Shown here one piece after another: positions 62,059 to 64,000 of a DNA stretch of 64,000 nucleotides. Under the pieces are notes generated by a model. That model ran no database searches, was not told the DNA's origin, and saw only the letters and a program-made list of their open reading frames with translations. Source of the stretch: Halichondria panicea (lineage: Eukaryota > Porifera > Demospongiae > Suberitida > Halichondriidae). The position numbers and the translations under genes were made by a program. The stretch is from contig NC_087380.1 in NCBI RefSeq assembly GCF_963675165.1, forward strand, positions 4,145,803 through 4,209,802, written 5' to 3'. The first letter of the stretch is position 1. Each line of letters starts with the position of its first letter.

Positions 62059-62096
62059 ATATGTGATAGTACTTAGGAAAAGGGCCCTAACGCGGG
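62059..62096 (+). repeat. inverted copy of an exon segment (partner at 63407-63444)
   Basis: ATATGTGATAGTACTTAGGA, AAAGGGCCCTAACGCGG is the reverse complement of 63407-63444 apart from one indel. In the partner the segment encodes EYVIVLRKRAL on the minus strand; here the plus strand also reads YVIVLRKRAL. It ends next to the ATG of the 83-aa gene. Confidence 0.65.
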
Positions 62097-62099
62097 CAT

Positions 62100-63374
62100 T
62101 TTCAAATCAGTTTTTATTGTTGAATCGGATAGAGCGTCCTTTAAGCTTCAAAATGATACCAAGATTGACCTCCTAGCTACTTTCTTTCCGGAGATATGTT
62201 CGAGGGAACGCTACAAAGGTATTGCAACGCCCTCTGAGTAAATGACGCTCAAACGCCATGAATAATTGAAGTCAATTATTGCTTTCCGGGCACTTCCGTA
62301 TACTCATAAAGCTTCGTAAAAGATGTTCTGGAGAAGACAAGTTAGTTAGATGAAGGCTAGGCGTTCTAGGACTCTCTAGCTAGCTAGTATAGCTATGTAG
62401 CTGGATTGCTTGGCACCTAGGAAGGATCTTCGAAGAAATAAAGAGACAAAGACTCCCGTCGCTCGAATGGTAAGCTCTCATGTCTTGTTATAAGCTTGTA
62501 CTTATTATCTGTGTAATGTATCAGTCTTATAAAAGATCCCTCACTTGTATGGAGCCTACAGAAGTGTCTCTGTCCTTCATACAACTTAAAGGAAGCCTAA
62601 GTGATCTATTATAGGTAGTGTTTCACTTAGTATTCGTCCATATCTATCTAAGGCTTGATACAACTTATTAGTAGCCTTATAAGAAGCTTTCCTCCTTTAA
62701 TTTAGTACTGGTATCACTGCCATTGTGCTTAGTAGTAACAGGCCTGATGGGATGGGTGATCACATCATGGAGGGCCCAGGAAACTGCGTGGAATTGTCGT
62801 ATAACATTTATATTAATGGTTCCCCCAGGTGGTGGTAAGTGTCGGAGGCCTGAGAAACGCTAGTCTATTGGCTAGAATGTAAGTGACATTGATATTGTGT
62901 CTATCTTAACTTACTACTTATCTGTAGGTTGTTATGGAGTGTTTATGAGGACAAGTGGCACGGGATACGTACATCTAAAGAAACAAGAGTGGATCTGCGC
63001 CAAGCTAGCTAGCTAGATAGCTGCTCTTTCTAATCTATTTCTGTTGCTAAATTATGTTTGTTAAGAAGTGGAGCTATAATATACCTGGCTCCTCTTGATG
63101 ATTGTAAGTACTGGGCTGATGAAATAGTCCTGTACAAGTTGTCATCTTTTATTTGTTAAAAATAATTAACAATAATAGGGAAATTCCCTGGGAATTTCCC
63201 CACACGTAGACAGTAAATTTCATTGTAAAAAATGAACGTTCGGTGAGTTTCTTCAACGTCCGCGCTTGACCTGTTTAAAGCTTCGTAGAGACCCAAATTT
63301 TACAGGTAGGTAGAGGAAGGGTTGAAGTTAGCACCTGTGAAAAAAAATTTTTTTGCCCATGTTTTTCATTTCTA
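62100..63374. other. spacer with possible plus-strand exons and kappaB-like sites
   Basis: Possible plus-strand splice sites exist: a donor after GTCGCTCGAATG (62471), an acceptor cccccag near 62829, a donor at 62880 and an acceptor tctgtag near 62929. The intervening readings are short and do not form a convincing protein; an untranslated or non-coding transcript is possible. The paired kappaB-like palindromes at 63178-63200 are listed separately. Confidence 0.3.
63178..63200. promoter_or_regulatory. two abutting NF-kappaB-like sites
   Basis: GGGAAATTCCC and GGGAATTTCCC stand back to back with one base between them. Each fits the kappaB consensus GGGRNWYYCC, and together they form a larger palindrome. 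They lie between the candidate plus-strand exons and the minus-strand exon at 63479-63375. Binding is inference. Confidence 0.4.
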
Positions 63375-63680
63375 CTAAATTGGCCTATAGCTTAATTTAA
63401 TTATTGCCGCGTTAAGGGCCCTTTTCCTAAGTACTATCACATATTCTTCCTTGGTGAGAGACATGAGTTTGGACTGCAACTGAAGAAAATGTTAAGTGAA
63501 TACGGAAATGAAGTAATATTATATTCTCAAGCTCTTTTTTCACACTTCTGAGACTAATTAATCCAGTTTCCACGGTACACTAACCTTCTCCTTTGCCTCC
63601 ACCATGTTTTCGTTTGGTTCCAAAAACGAAGGCTCAAATACTCCAAGTTCAGGGCTAGTGAGTGCTGTTAGCACTCTGGC
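63375..63680 (-). CDS. part of an unrecognised minus-strand gene at the window edge
   Basis: Exon a, about 63680-63585, reads ARVLTALTSPELGVFEPSFL, EPNENMVEAKEK and ends at a donor (GAGAAG|gttagt). Exon b, 63479-63375, after a good acceptor (cattttcttcag), reads LQSKLMSLTKEEYVIVLRKR, ALNAAIIKLSYRPI and stops. Both junctions are phase 0. The upstream limit of exon a is uncertain because an in-frame stop lies about 40 bp further on; translation could also start at the Met at 63605. The product is unknown. Part of exon b has an inverted twin at 62059-62096. Confidence 0.4.
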
Positions 63681-64000
63681 CTTTTCAAGGGCATGCAACC
63701 CCCAAAGAAGCCGTCACTCTCTACTGGGACAAGCCTGTGTTAGAGAGAACTGATAATCAGAATCATTCTTAACCAACAGAATCTTGTTAACCTAAGGCAC
63801 ATATAGGCAGCCGTGGGTTATTACCCGAGGCACGTGGGCGGCCACAGGTATATACAGCATGGATAGCCTTCACACAACAAGTTATTAGTTTTAATAGTGG
63901 CAGAATTTGATGTTAAACCTTCGTTGTCAAGCAAAATCTAAGAAGCTTGTGACTGTGACTAAGAAGCTCTAGCACTGCATTTACAGCATGGTAGCCTCCA
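63681..64000. other. window edge, nothing recognised
   Basis: No supported exon. GGCACATATAGGCAGCCG and GGCACGTGGGCGGCCAC near 63797 and 63829 are weakly similar to each other. Confidence 0.3.

Noticed and set aside
1..64000. tRNA and rRNA genes
   Set aside because: I scanned for obvious tRNA-like arms and conserved rRNA segments and saw none I could support; a covariance search would be decisive.

Overview
This is eukaryotic, animal-type DNA, most likely from a sponge (Porifera, probably a demosponge). The reasons are spliced genes with GT-AG introns, a sacsin chaperone, a Rab GTPase, a microsomal-type epoxide hydrolase, a death-domain protein that starts with a 2A-like signal sequence, an integrin-alpha exon relic, a CR1/Jockey-like LINE, telomere-type TTAGGG-like arrays and very many short palindromic elements. 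The species assignment is inference. All gene models below were spliced by eye; in the complete models the exon phases join and the summed length is a multiple of three.

Layout. 1-1500: spacer with a small unrecognised minus-strand gene. 1631-3712: a 2-kb foldback built from an 8-bp satellite. 3780-4570: a 49-bp minisatellite. 4560-6150: a frameshifted reverse-transcriptase relic. 6854-24923 (minus): a complete sacsin gene in three exons, 4372 aa, with one exon of 12,740 bp. 24924-27010: repeats and one orphan coiled-coil exon. 27011-30351 (minus): a three-exon, 378-aa secreted or 2A-leader death-domain protein. 30352-34200: mostly non-coding. 34200-41460: nested repeats, with telomere-like and AT-palindromic satellite arrays interrupted by a 4.7-kb CACTA-like element. 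41505-42239: a hAT-like foldback with an 8-bp target duplication. 42481-44600 (minus): a 5'-truncated LINE. 45352-49602 (minus): a Rab-like GTPase with a C-terminal membrane anchor. 49796-57595 (plus): an EPHX4-type epoxide hydrolase in nine exons, head to head with the Rab gene across 193 bp. Its last intron holds a complete four-exon gene (55909-56664) for a cysteine-rich protein resembling the P2X7 'ballast' domain. 57596-64000: repeats, retroelement scraps, a small minus-strand gene (61644-62058) and the edge of another.

The genes do not form a pathway. The Rab/epoxide hydrolase pair probably shares a promoter, the ballast-like gene is nested in its host intron on the same strand, and several introns are built largely from short interspersed repeats. 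The points I would follow first are the 2A-like leader on the death-domain protein, the tail-anchored Rab, the stand-alone ballast-like gene, and the giant sacsin exon, whose size matches the well-known giant exon of vertebrate SACS.
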